DNA of 43,181 nucleotides, taken from NCBI GenBank assembly GCA_003244275.1, contig QHCF01000015.1, forward strand, positions 1 to 43,181, given 5' to 3'. Position numbers and translations under genes: made by a program. Source of the stretch: Acidimicrobiales bacterium. Its GTDB lineage: Bacteria; Actinomycetota; Acidimicrobiia; Acidimicrobiales; QHCF01. A model generated the notes under the pieces. It was not told where the DNA came from. It saw only the letters and a list, made by a program, of their open reading frames with translations, and made no database searches. Below are positions 26,403 through 33,725 of the stretch, one piece after another. How positions within the stretch are numbered: the stretch's first letter is position 1; each line of letters starts with the position of its first letter.

Positions 26403-27250
26403 CGTTCAGCCTCCATCAGGGCGATCCTCTCGGCGCCACGGGGCCGGACCAGGCGGGCCATCAACCAGATGCCGGTGGCCATAAGAATGAAGACCAACCC
26501 AAGCACCAGCTGGCCGGCCATCGTCGAGTACCAGGTCAGCAGCGGTGTGGAGCGACCCACCAACCAGAAGGCACCCATGAAGGCCACCGAGCCAATAGCC
26601 ACCGTGCGCATCTCGGAGCGAGCCGAAGCTCTACTGGCGTCCACCTCTCGGCGTTGCGATGCCTCCCGGCGCGCTTCTTTGGCCAGTGCGTCCAGTGCTC
26701 CGGATATCTGCGAAGCATCTCGCTCGGCTGACATGACCAGCGGGGCGATGACCATGTCGGCGGTCGGATCGGCCAACTCCGTGGCCAGGGTCCGCAGGGC
26801 ATCAGCCGGGCGTACGCCCACCTTCACGGCCACTGACATTCGCCCCAGGGGGCCTTCAAGGGGGCCGCTGTTCACTCGCGCCGTAACCTGTAATGCCTCG
26901 GCCAGGCCCTTGGACACCATCATGGTGTCGCGCAACTGCTCGGTCCAGACCGCTATGGCTTCCAGTTTGGCTACCACGTCGGCCTGAGACGGCCCCGAGA
27001 ACAGGCCGGGCAGCAGGCTTACAGCGGCAGCGGCGGCGAGCCCGGCCGCCGGCCACCCGGTGACCCAACCAACGACGGTGCCAAGCACGATCCCAGCGGC
27101 TGCTCGTACCACCACTACCCGAGACGGTAGGGCCCTCCGGGCCGGCGGCCCTGGCCTGCGGAGCCGAAAAGGCACGACCAGTACCCCCAGCCCGGCCCCG
27201 ACCAAGCCGCCCGCCAGGGCCATCAGAGCAGCGCTGGGATCAACCTGCAT
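26399..27250 (-). CDS. tadB: TadB-like type II secretion F-domain protein
   Basis: 283 residues. Helices lie at about 8-26, 48-85, 220-240 and 248-268. The T2SSF region has AVWTEQLRDTMMVSKGLAEA and ASQISGALDALAKEARREAS, the usual TadB pattern. It is the inner-membrane partner of the TadA ATPase. The start ATG 27250 overlaps the upstream stop by one base (TGATG). Confidence 0.87.
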   Translation of the reverse strand: MQVDPSAALMALAGGLVGAGLGVLVVPFRLRRPGPPARRALPSRVVVVRAAAGIVLGTVVGWVTGWPAAGLAAAAAVSLLPGLFSGPSQADVVAKLEAIAVWTEQLRDTMMVSKGLAEALQVTARVNSGPLEGPLGRMSVAVKVGVRPADALRTLATELADPTADMVIAPLVMSAERDASQISGALDALAKEARREASQRREVDASRASARSEMRTVAIGSVAFMGAFWLVGRSTPLLTWYSTMAGQLVLGLVFILMATGIWLMARLVRPRGAERIALMEAER

Positions 27251-28221
27251 CAGCTGCTCCTGGTGATGACGGATTCGATCTGATCGACGTTGAGCGCTGC
27301 CGATGACCTGCCCGTGAGACCTGGCAACGTCCCGCTCTGACCCACATTGCTGGTCCAGCTCACCGTGTAGCCCACGGTGGCGGTGACCGTGTAAGGGCCT
27401 CGGCCGTCAGTTGACTGGTGGTAGGTATATGCACAGCCCGACGGGTCAGCTCCTCCTCCAGTCGGGTCCACGGCCAGCGACCAAGGTGTCCCCGGGCCGT
27501 TACACGACACCGAGCCGCCGTCGCCCATCTCGAAGCTCACCTGGCTGGTAGGTGTGGCCGTAGTGGTGGCCGATACTCCTCCCGCCGAAGCAGTCACTGA
27601 CTGCGGTGACAAGCCGCCACCGAGCCACAACCAGGTGAGGAAGTTGACCGGAGTATCCGGAGAGTGACCGTCCAGGGTGTTCGGGCTCGTCTGGATGCTT
27701 GGCGCCACCAGGTTGAGCTGGTTGGCGGCCTGGAGGGCCAGTTGGCCCGGCGAGGGCGGCGGTGGCCCGGTTGGGCCCTTGGCCGCCGCCGGCGTCGGCC
27801 CCCCCATAGGCACGAAACAAAACGCTGTGCCGCCACAGGCGGCCGTGTTGGCGCCCGAGGTGTTATTGGGATTGACCACGGCGTACAGCCCCTGTTGACC
27901 GTTGGGGCCAGGGACAAGCCCCGTCGGGAGATAGATGTACGGCGGGGGGCCTGTAGGTCCTCCCCCTCCCCCGCTGCTGTGCCCCGACCCACCGCCACCC
28001 GAACTGTGGTTGCCACTGCCGGAGTTGGCGGCCGCCGCACGTCCCCCACCCCCGGGTGACCCACTGAGGACGTTGACCGAGGCTCCGACACCCGACGGGT
28101 TGTAGTTAACGCTGCCTGAGGCACTTACTCCTGTTACATACGCCCAAGCAGGAGCGGCGGTGGTTACCAACAGCCCACACGCGATCAAGCCAGTAGCTGT
28201 CAATCGCCTCAGTCGGGGCAC
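27250..28221 (-). CDS. secreted Gly/Pro-rich protein of the Tad operon
   Basis: 323 residues. The signal peptide is LIACGLLVTTAAPAWAY, with likely cleavage after AWA. The next ~100 residues are Gly/Ser/Pro-rich and disordered. The C-terminal part is beta-rich with two or more cysteines, and FEMGDGGSVSC resembles a PKD-like strand, which is uncertain. It is probably exported and attached to, or part of, the pilus surface; family not recognised. The start GTG 28221 overlaps the end of the lipoprotein gene by 13 bases, with AAGGTGG upstream. Confidence 0.78.
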   Translation of the reverse strand: MPRLRRLTATGLIACGLLVTTAAPAWAYVTGVSASGSVNYNPSGVGASVNVLSGSPGGGGRAAAANSGSGNHSSGGGGSGHSSGGGGGPTGPPPYIYLPTGLVPGPNGQQGLYAVVNPNNTSGANTAACGGTAFCFVPMGGPTPAAAKGPTGPPPPSPGQLALQAANQLNLVAPSIQTSPNTLDGHSPDTPVNFLTWLWLGGGLSPQSVTASAGGVSATTTATPTSQVSFEMGDGGSVSCNGPGTPWSLAVDPTGGGADPSGCAYTYHQSTDGRGPYTVTATVGYTVSWTSNVGQSGTLPGLTGRSSAALNVDQIESVITRSS

Positions 28222-28772
28222 AAGGGCACCACCTTGTCTTGGCCGGACTGAAGCATCCAAGTGCCTGTCGGACCTGGCACCATGACCGCCGTCACGTCAA
28301 CATTGGCGGCCTGGCCCAAGCTGGTGGTTAGCGGCTTACCGTCTTGGCCGTAGGCAATGAGACCAGGACCGGGCTCGCACGAATGTACGACCGCACGGGT
28401 GGCTGAGTAGGCCACGACCACCGGCTGGCCCAAGTCCTGGTGTCCCCGAACGGTTACTCCCGTCCCCTTCTCTACTGTCAGAAGTGCCCGGTTCTGGCTC
28501 AGTGCCGGATCGACGCTGGTCGCAACCAAGGCCGGATCACTGGCGTTCATCGCCAAACTGGCGTTTCCGAACGCCGTTTCCGCTGCTACATAGCCGGTGA
28601 TCACTGCTTGCTGTGGCGTGGTGGTAGTTGTGGGGGCCAGCGTCGTTGTCGTCCTCGGGGGCAAGTGGATCACCCCCGTGGCGGTTGGGCTGGAACAGGC
28701 CGCCAACCCCAAAGCCAAGGCCGCCATGGCGCCCGCCGACCCTGCTCTTGTGACCTTCCTATGCATTGTCAT
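28209..28772 (-). CDS. lipoprotein of the Tad operon
   Basis: About 187 residues. A lipoprotein signal with lipobox LAAC lies within the first 30 residues (AALALGLAACSSPTATG), then a Thr-rich linker (TTTTLAPTTTTT) and a ~130-residue folded region. It should be lipid-anchored outside the membrane. Actinomycete Tad loci often lack an outer-membrane secretin, and such lipoproteins may help the fibre cross the wall; that role is inference. The start ATG 28772 overlaps the 46-residue gene's stop as ATGA; ATG 28766 is also well placed. Confidence 0.82.
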   Translation of the reverse strand: MTMHRKVTRAGSAGAMAALALGLAACSSPTATGVIHLPPRTTTTLAPTTTTTPQQAVITGYVAAETAFGNASLAMNASDPALVATSVDPALSQNRALLTVEKGTGVTVRGHQDLGQPVVVAYSATRAVVHSCEPGPGLIAYGQDGKPLTTSLGQAANVDVTAVMVPGPTGTWMLQSGQDKVVPLCPD

Positions 28773-28909
28773 TCCCTTCCCTTGTACCGCGCCTGTCTGG
28801 CGGACTCCGTGACACCCATATATATGAGCCACGACACCATCACAATGAAACCTGCAATCAAAAAGATGAAGACGGACCACTCAGCAGCCCACACAAACAA
28901 CGAACCCAT
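28769..28909 (-). CDS. 46-residue single-pass membrane protein
   Basis: A short gene fitting exactly between its neighbours: ATG 28909 overlaps the TadA stop by one base (TGATG), and its TGA overlaps the lipoprotein start as ATGA. The protein begins MGSLFVWAAEW, has a hydrophobic core VFIFLIAGFIVMVSWLIY and a basic end (ARQARYKGRE). Coupling at both ends makes it very likely real. It may be a small partner of TadA or of the inner-membrane platform. Family not recognised. Confidence 0.75.
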   Translation of the reverse strand: MGSLFVWAAEWSVFIFLIAGFIVMVSWLIYMGVTESARQARYKGRE

Positions 28910-30300
28910 CAGTGGACCCGGCGATCTGGATGTGTCCAACCGTTGGCAGCCAGCAACTCGGCCGTGCGTACCGTGGGGGGCATTCGCAGCACAGCCCGTC
29001 GATCCGGGCCAGGGGCCCAGACCTCCTGGGACCGCACACTACGATAGTCATCCTCAGTGCCTCTCAGTACCTCTCGCACTGACGACACCACCCGCTCCGT
29101 ATGTGGTTCCGACCCATTGCCATCGACCCAAATCTGTTCAAGGTGGACAACGAAGTGGACCGTGTTAGAGATCATTCGGTTGATCGCCTGGGGCGCCACT
29201 GGTCGCTCAGCGGCGCCGGCGTACATCGTCAGGCGCTCCAGGGCATCGGCTGAGTCCTCGGCGTGGATGGTGGCCATCGACCCGGCCCGCCCGGACGACA
29301 TGGCTCGCACCATGGCCACCACCTCATCGCCCAGCAGCTCGCCCACCATCACCCGGTGGGTGTTGAAACGGACGCTTTGCTGCACCTCGTAGGCCATGCT
29401 CACCTCGCCCAGGCCCTCGCTGTTGGCGTCTCGCTGCTCGTGGGTCAGGCACCGGGGATGGCGCTCGGGCATCCGGTCCAGGCCCAGCTCCTCCACCAGT
29501 TCAACCAGGTAAAGACTCTCTTGGGGCGGAATCTCAGCGCACATGCAACGCATGAAGGTCGTCTTCCCGGCGTCTACCGCTCCGGAGAACAGCCAGTTCT
29601 TCCTGGCGATCACCCCCGCCCTCAGGAAACGAGCCAGGTCGGCGCCGATGGTGCCCAGGTTGACCAGGTCGGCCAGGGTCTGGCGCATCAGGCGGTGACG
29701 CCGTATTGCCACATGAGGGCGACGGGACACCCCCACACAGGCCGACAGCCGGCTACCCTCGGGCAGGCGCAGGTGTACGTAGGGAGCGTTCGCGCCGAAT
29801 TGGCGGCCGTAATGAGAAGCCAACGCTCGTATCCGCTCGACCAGCTCACCGTCGCTGCGCACCACTGGATCCCGCCGTTCGGTGCGACCTCCGGCGAAAT
29901 CGACAAAGATCGCCTCGCTGCCGATGATGGTCACGTTCTCGACGTCTGGGTTCTCCAGGTACTCCAAGAGCCAACCGATCCCCGACATCTCGGCCAGGAC
30001 GTAACGCACCAGCTGATCGACAATCCCGTCGTCACCGACGATCCGCTCCTCCGAGATCACCCGGCGGACCTCCGTTTCCAGGTCAGCCGGCAACGCATCC
30101 TTGTCCCCACCCGTGCGGGCCACGCGCCGGGAAACCTCAGCCTGGATCCGCCGGACCATCTCCGGGTCGGGGGGGGCTGGTCGGGCCGTACGGAGGGCCG
30201 GGGTTGTGGCCAACGGCCGGCCCCTCGGTCCCGGTGGGCCAGCCGGCACGTATCCCCTGGCCCCTGGTGGCCCCGGCGGCCGGCCATTACGTCCGATCAT
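28909..30300 (-). CDS. tadA: TadA/CpaF-type pilus assembly ATPase
   Basis: 463 residues. A Pro/Gly/Arg-rich N-terminus of ~50 residues precedes the CpaF/VirB11-like secretion ATPase. Features include the N-terminal-domain stretch ENPDVENVTIIG, Walker A SGAVDAGKTT near 240, the Asp-box-like region YLVELVEELG, Walker B-like RVMVGELLGDEV, and the His-box SMATIHAED. It powers Tad/Flp fibre assembly. The start ATG 30300 has GAGGAAGG about 6 bases upstream and overlaps a 64-codon frame as ATGA. Confidence 0.92.
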   Translation of the reverse strand: MIGRNGRPPGPPGARGYVPAGPPGPRGRPLATTPALRTARPAPPDPEMVRRIQAEVSRRVARTGGDKDALPADLETEVRRVISEERIVGDDGIVDQLVRYVLAEMSGIGWLLEYLENPDVENVTIIGSEAIFVDFAGGRTERRDPVVRSDGELVERIRALASHYGRQFGANAPYVHLRLPEGSRLSACVGVSRRPHVAIRRHRLMRQTLADLVNLGTIGADLARFLRAGVIARKNWLFSGAVDAGKTTFMRCMCAEIPPQESLYLVELVEELGLDRMPERHPRCLTHEQRDANSEGLGEVSMAYEVQQSVRFNTHRVMVGELLGDEVVAMVRAMSSGRAGSMATIHAEDSADALERLTMYAGAAERPVAPQAINRMISNTVHFVVHLEQIWVDGNGSEPHTERVVSSVREVLRGTEDDYRSVRSQEVWAPGPDRRAVLRMPPTVRTAELLAANGWTHPDRRVH

Positions 30301-30491
30301 GGTCTGCCTTCCTCTTGGGCTATCCCGGCCTGGTGGGCGAGCAGGAATGACCTCAACGAGTGGTGGCTCGGCTGACCTTGGGCTGGGGCCGCCGGCCCAG
30401 TCGAGCACTCTGAGCGGGCCGGTGCCGTGCCTGCGACGCTTGGTGCTGTGCCTTGTCCTGACCTGTCCACGTCCACTCTGGAGACCTTCAT
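30297..30491 (-). CDS. possible 64-residue coupled gene
   Basis: The frame starts at ATG 30491, overlapping the CpaE-like gene's stop as ATGA, and stops at 30297, overlapping the TadA start as ATGA. This two-ended coupling is the pattern of real genes here. The sequence (begins MKVSRVDVDRSG) is Ser/Pro/Arg-rich with no recognisable domain or membrane helix, so it may be only a translational bridge. Kept as tentative. Confidence 0.4.
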   Translation of the reverse strand: MKVSRVDVDRSGQGTAPSVAGTAPARSECSTGPAAPAQGQPSHHSLRSFLLAHQAGIAQEEGRP

Positions 30492-31588
30492 TTCGCAGCA
30501 ACTCGACTTCGCAACCCTGGGTCGCCCGGTTGCCCGGGCCTCACCCTGCGGCGCGGAGGTGGCCCCGACTCGCCAGTGCGGACCGAGTCGCTGGCCCTGT
30601 CTCCATCTTCGCCAGGTCCTTGAACACGCTCAGCCTCTCCGTCGGTCGGGGCCTGACTCTCATAGCGGTCCTCTTCTTCTTCAGACGCCCCTCTCGCTTC
30701 CGACAGCCGGGCGTCCAGAGCCGGTCGCTTGCTCGCAATCTGTGATTGCGACCGGACTCCAGAGCCATAGACCACTCGGGGTACCCGACGCGCAACGTCT
30801 CCACCTTCAGCCTCTACCGATTCGACGCTGGGCGGCGTTCGGGGTACCCCATCGCCGGCCGCAGTTGAGGCATCCGGCCGGGCCACGTTGCCCTGATTTG
30901 GCGCACCCAAGTCCTCCTCCAACCGAGCGACAATCTTTCTGGCCGAGCGTTCCAGAGGACGAAGGTCTGGCAGGCGACTGCGCTTGGGAGGAGCGGCAAG
31001 TTGGCTCACCCACCCGACGCTTGCCAACACCTGTACCCCAACCGACATCGCAACCTCTTGGTCCGACCACGGACCCTCCCCCACCAAGGCCAGGGCTAAC
31101 GGCGCATCGGGGGCCGTATCCCTGACCCACCCGACAATCCCTTTCAGGTGAGCCACGGCCGACAACTCCCGTTGCGCCACCAACACAATTGCCTTGGCTA
31201 ACGGCCCGAGCACCTCTATCGGACCCGCTCCGATGCGCCCAACGTCGGCTATCACCAGCTGGTCGAGGGTGCTCAGATACTCCCCCACGGCGGGCCAGTC
31301 GAGTCGCCCGGTGGCCTCCCAGTCCGCAACCCCTCCGACCACGGCACCGGCTCGGGCGGACAAGCCCTGGCGTACGCCGTGCCAAGGGTCAGCGGACCCC
31401 TCGCCCATACGAACCGCCAGATCAACCAGGTTCGGGGTGGGGGCCAGGTCAAACCGAGCGGCCAGGTCACCGCCGGCCAGGTCGCACTCCACCACCGTGG
31501 CCGAGGCCGACCAACACTGAGCAACCGCCACCGCCAGCGTGGTCGCCCCCGGGGATCCCTTGGCCGAACCGACAATCACCAGGGCCAT
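30488..31588 (-). CDS. CpaE/TadZ-like ParA-family protein, degenerate P-loop
   Basis: 366 residues. The N-terminal ~215 residues look like a ParA/MinD fold: MALVIVGSAKGSPGATTLAV, VVECDLAGGDLAARF, and LVIADVGRIG. The P-loop is KGSPGATT, where the family has KGGxGKT; the second lysine is an alanine, so ATP hydrolysis is doubtful. The C-terminal 150 residues are charged and disordered. TadZ/CpaE proteins place the Tad machine in the cell, and several are likewise degenerate. The start ATG 31588 has GGGAGG upstream, 3 bases after the SAF gene. Confidence 0.85.
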   Translation of the reverse strand: MALVIVGSAKGSPGATTLAVAVAQCWSASATVVECDLAGGDLAARFDLAPTPNLVDLAVRMGEGSADPWHGVRQGLSARAGAVVGGVADWEATGRLDWPAVGEYLSTLDQLVIADVGRIGAGPIEVLGPLAKAIVLVAQRELSAVAHLKGIVGWVRDTAPDAPLALALVGEGPWSDQEVAMSVGVQVLASVGWVSQLAAPPKRSRLPDLRPLERSARKIVARLEEDLGAPNQGNVARPDASTAAGDGVPRTPPSVESVEAEGGDVARRVPRVVYGSGVRSQSQIASKRPALDARLSEARGASEEEEDRYESQAPTDGEAERVQGPGEDGDRASDSVRTGESGPPPRRRVRPGQPGDPGLRSRVAAK

Positions 31589-31591
31589 CTG

Positions 31592-32284
31592 CTACCTCCC
31601 TGGTGTCGGCATTGCGATCAGGCCCAGGCTGCTGGTAGCGGCGGCCGCCTCGATAGCGGCCTGGTCGCCGGCCGGTACCCGCAAAGAGACCAACTCAGAG
31701 GCCGAGGAGCCTGAAGACCCATGACCCACCGTCATCACCGTTCCGACACCCAACTCCGTGCCTGATGTCGCACCAACAGCACTGGCCGACGTTGGGCTGA
31801 GTGTCACTTCCACCGCTTCGCCGGGCGAAACGCCTTCGGCTGGGATCTGAGTCGGCCCCAGAGCCGCACCGATCTCGACTTGTCCAGGACTCAGCCTGTT
31901 GTCGTTACCGGTCAGATCGCCGGGCACCAACAACGCGCCGGGGGCGAGCGGTACGGCAGCGTGCTGGCCCACCACCGAGGCTTCATCGGCCGCAGGTACG
32001 TCGCTGACCCCAGCGATCGGCACCATGTGCGCCACTTGAAGGTCACTGGCCCGGATCACCTGGCCCTGGGTGAGGGTTTGGCCCACCACTAGCACCGCAC
32101 TGCGCTGAGCGGAGCGCTGGTAGGCGATGACCCCGCCGCCGACTCCCACTACCACCAAGACCACAGCTACGCCTGTTCGCAGCCCAGCTCGGGGGCTAGC
32201 TTTTCCCGGCGGAGTCGGCGCGGAGCCGTTCTGCGGAACTCGCCCTACCGGCTTGGCTGCACCAAGCCACGCTGTCTTAGCCAT
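31592..32284 (-). CDS. SAF-domain protein, CpaB/RcpC-like
   Basis: 230 residues. One membrane helix at about 38-56 (GVAVVLVVVGVGGGVIAYQR) is followed by a SAF domain (TLTQGQVIRASDLQVAHMVP) and a RcpC-like region (GVSPGEAVEVTL). CpaB/RcpC proteins belong to the periplasmic or wall part of Tad systems. It is the first gene of the Tad operon. ATG 32284 has GGAGAGGGG upstream; an in-frame start 7 codons earlier is less well placed. The sigma70-like promoter lies ~145 bases upstream. Confidence 0.85.
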   Translation of the reverse strand: MAKTAWLGAAKPVGRVPQNGSAPTPPGKASPRAGLRTGVAVVLVVVGVGGGVIAYQRSAQRSAVLVVGQTLTQGQVIRASDLQVAHMVPIAGVSDVPAADEASVVGQHAAVPLAPGALLVPGDLTGNDNRLSPGQVEIGAALGPTQIPAEGVSPGEAVEVTLSPTSASAVGATSGTELGVGTVMTVGHGSSGSSASELVSLRVPAGDQAAIEAAAATSSLGLIAMPTPGR

Positions 32285-32347
32285 GCTCGCCCCTCTCCTC
32301 TCCACATCCCCAGCACTGCTTTGTTCGCACGTCGTTGCTTGGGTTTG

Positions 32348-32380
32348 GACCGGGGTCCGCCGCCATGACGGACCCCGGTC
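32348..32380 (-). promoter_or_regulatory. 12-bp hairpin in the Tad operon leader
   Basis: GACCGGGGTCCG and CGGACCCCGGTC form a perfect 12-bp stem with a 9-base loop. It lies between the predicted promoter and the first Tad gene. A short T run follows on the plus strand only, so it may be a terminator for leftward-facing neighbours' opposite strand or a leader structure of the Tad mRNA. Confidence 0.6.
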
Positions 32381-32428
32381 TTTGGACAGGGAGAGAGGAA
32401 CAAGGCGGACTCTCCGACCGCTGTGCAG

Positions 32429-32456
32429 ATGATACCTATCGGCCGTGACAAGTCAA
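32429..32456 (-). promoter_or_regulatory. sigma70-like promoter of the Tad operon
   Basis: On the minus strand TTGACT (32456-32451) and TATCAT (32434-32429) are separated by 16 bases. Both are one mismatch from consensus, which is unusually good for GC-rich DNA. The start point would be near 32422, giving a ~137-base leader. No GGGACA boxes overlap it. Confidence 0.7.
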
Positions 32457-32558
32457 GGAACTCTTTGGAAGGCCGCTCCGTCGCCCGGACGGCAAACGCC
32501 TCCCTTACACAGCACAGAGCCCAACGGTAGGCCGCCGATGGCTGTCGGGACCGCCATC

Positions 32559-32715
32559 GGGACAATTTTCGGGACACGAATCGTGTCCCGTCGGGACATG
32601 AATCCCTTGACGGGACAATTTTCGGGACAATTTTCGGGACACCCCAGGCGCATGCTCTGACTACGAGATGCCGCTCGGCACCAGGCCGGCGGCCCGTAGT
32701 GAGAGGAAGCGAGCG
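32559..32715 (+). promoter_or_regulatory. GGGACA-box array and leader (copy B)
   Basis: Seven boxes: GGGACA at 32559, 32571, 32593, 32612, 32624 and 32636, and inverted TGTCCC at 32584. The spacings are 12, 13, 9, 19, 12 and 12, identical to copy A. TTGACG at 32608 overlaps the fourth-box region. The block CGCATGCTCTGACTACGAG follows, then ATG 32668 with MPLGTRPAAR, then GAGAGGAAG. It drives the small-protein, winged-helix and primase genes. Confidence 0.85.
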
Positions 32716-32913
32716 TTGGAACCCACTCAGATTCAAGAGCTCTCCGACGAGCAGGCCATCCCTGAGGACCTGATCCGGCGCCTTGATGCCCACACCGAGC
32801 TGGCCCTGTGGTGGTTGCTGGTTCACCACCAGGACTGGGCCGATGATCCCGCCGAGGTTGAGATCCTTCGGGCGCACCTCCTAGGGCCAGATCGTTCCGA
32901 GCTGGCTTCCTAG
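32716..32913 (+). CDS. small hypothetical protein
   Basis: 65 residues, acidic and helical, with a tryptophan pair (ALWWLLVHHQDWADDPAEVE). It starts at TTG 32716 behind GAGAGGAAG, the same ribosome binding site that serves the genes after copies A and C. An in-frame ATG at 32668 in the conserved leader would add 16 residues. It is the first gene after the GGGACA array. Family unknown; it could be an antirepressor or accessory of the downstream winged-helix protein, but nothing shows this. Confidence 0.65.
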   Translation: MEPTQIQELSDEQAIPEDLIRRLDAHTELALWWLLVHHQDWADDPAEVEILRAHLLGPDRSELAS

Positions 32914-32928
32914 GTCCCGGTCGTCTCG

Positions 32929-33639
32929 ATGGACGCATCGACTCATCCCAAGCTCGATCTGGCCAGTGTTGAGGTCCTCACCGTCGCATCACTTCACGAT
33001 CCCCTCGTGGCCAACCTCGGCCACGATGTCCGCTCCCCCTATGCCGAGACCTTCTGGACCCCCGTTCTCGGCCCCACCGCCATCCTGGCCCTTCGCCGCT
33101 TCGCCAACCAGATGTCAGAGGACTCCTCTGACAGTTACCAGATCCGAGTCGTTGATCTGGCCAAGGACCTGGGCGTAGGTGGCAAAGGTGGCGCCTCCGG
33201 GCGCAATGCGCCGATCCGGCGCACCTTGCGCCGCCTGGTCGATTTCGACATGGCAGCCGTCCGCGGCGACACCTACGCGGTACGACAGCACGTGGCCCCC
33301 CTACCGGCTCGCCACCTGTCCCGACTCTCGCCGGGACTGCAACGCGCCCATGAGCGTTACCTAGAGCAACTGCCGCCGCCCGCCTTGCCGCGCCCGGCGC
33401 TCAATCCGCTACAACGCGACCGGATGATCCTCGAAGAGGCTGCCCGCCGGGCTGGCCTCGGCGCACCACCGCTTAGCACCACAGAACTCCTACGGCGAAG
33501 CGAAGCTCGCCTGGCAACCAGCGGCGGTGCTGGGTACGCAGTGTCCCGGGCCAACCTGCCCACGGCTCGATCCCACCAGACCTCCCTTGCACCAGAGATG
33601 GCCCGTCCCGAACGCGGTGGCCCGGGGCTGGACGGATGA
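32929..33639 (+). CDS. winged-helix DNA-binding protein (putative regulator)
   Basis: 236 residues. The region at about 38-120 looks like a winged helix: FWTPVLGPTAILALRRFANQ, IRVVDLAKDLGVGG, NAPIRRTLRRLVDFDMAAVR, with a following strand (DTYAVRQHVAPL). The C-terminus is Pro/Arg-rich. It lies directly downstream of array copy B, so it is the best local candidate for the protein that binds the GGGACA boxes. A replication-initiation role is the alternative, given the primase next door. Fifteen bases separate it from the previous gene; its ribosome binding site is weak. Confidence 0.75.
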   Translation: MDASTHPKLDLASVEVLTVASLHDPLVANLGHDVRSPYAETFWTPVLGPTAILALRRFANQMSEDSSDSYQIRVVDLAKDLGVGGKGGASGRNAPIRRTLRRLVDFDMAAVRGDTYAVRQHVAPLPARHLSRLSPGLQRAHERYLEQLPPPALPRPALNPLQRDRMILEEAARRAGLGAPPLSTTELLRRSEARLATSGGAGYAVSRANLPTARSHQTSLAPEMARPERGGPGLDG

Positions 33640-33719
33640 CCGAACCTCTCGACCACCTCGAGGCCCGCATGTTGCTCCGGGCCACTACCGAGCGGTCGGG
33701 ACCCGAGATGGCGTTCTGA
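33636..33719 (+). CDS. possible 27-residue coupled gene
   Basis: ATG 33636 overlaps the winged-helix gene's stop as ATGA and reads MTEPLDHLEARMLLRATTER and on to a TGA at 33719, six bases before the primase start. The short length gives little statistical support. It may only carry ribosomes from one gene to the next. Confidence 0.35.
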   Translation: MTEPLDHLEARMLLRATTERSGPEMAF

Positions 33720-33725
33720 GCCGCT

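Noticed and set aside
19907-32284. Prepilin peptidase (TadV) in the Tad operon
   Set aside because: Looked for a polytopic aspartyl protease with GxGD; none is present in the window.
32559-32641. Array B as replication iterons
   Set aside because: Considered because a primase follows, but equal arrays precede the transfer and Xis operons, which fits operators better. A double role is not excluded.
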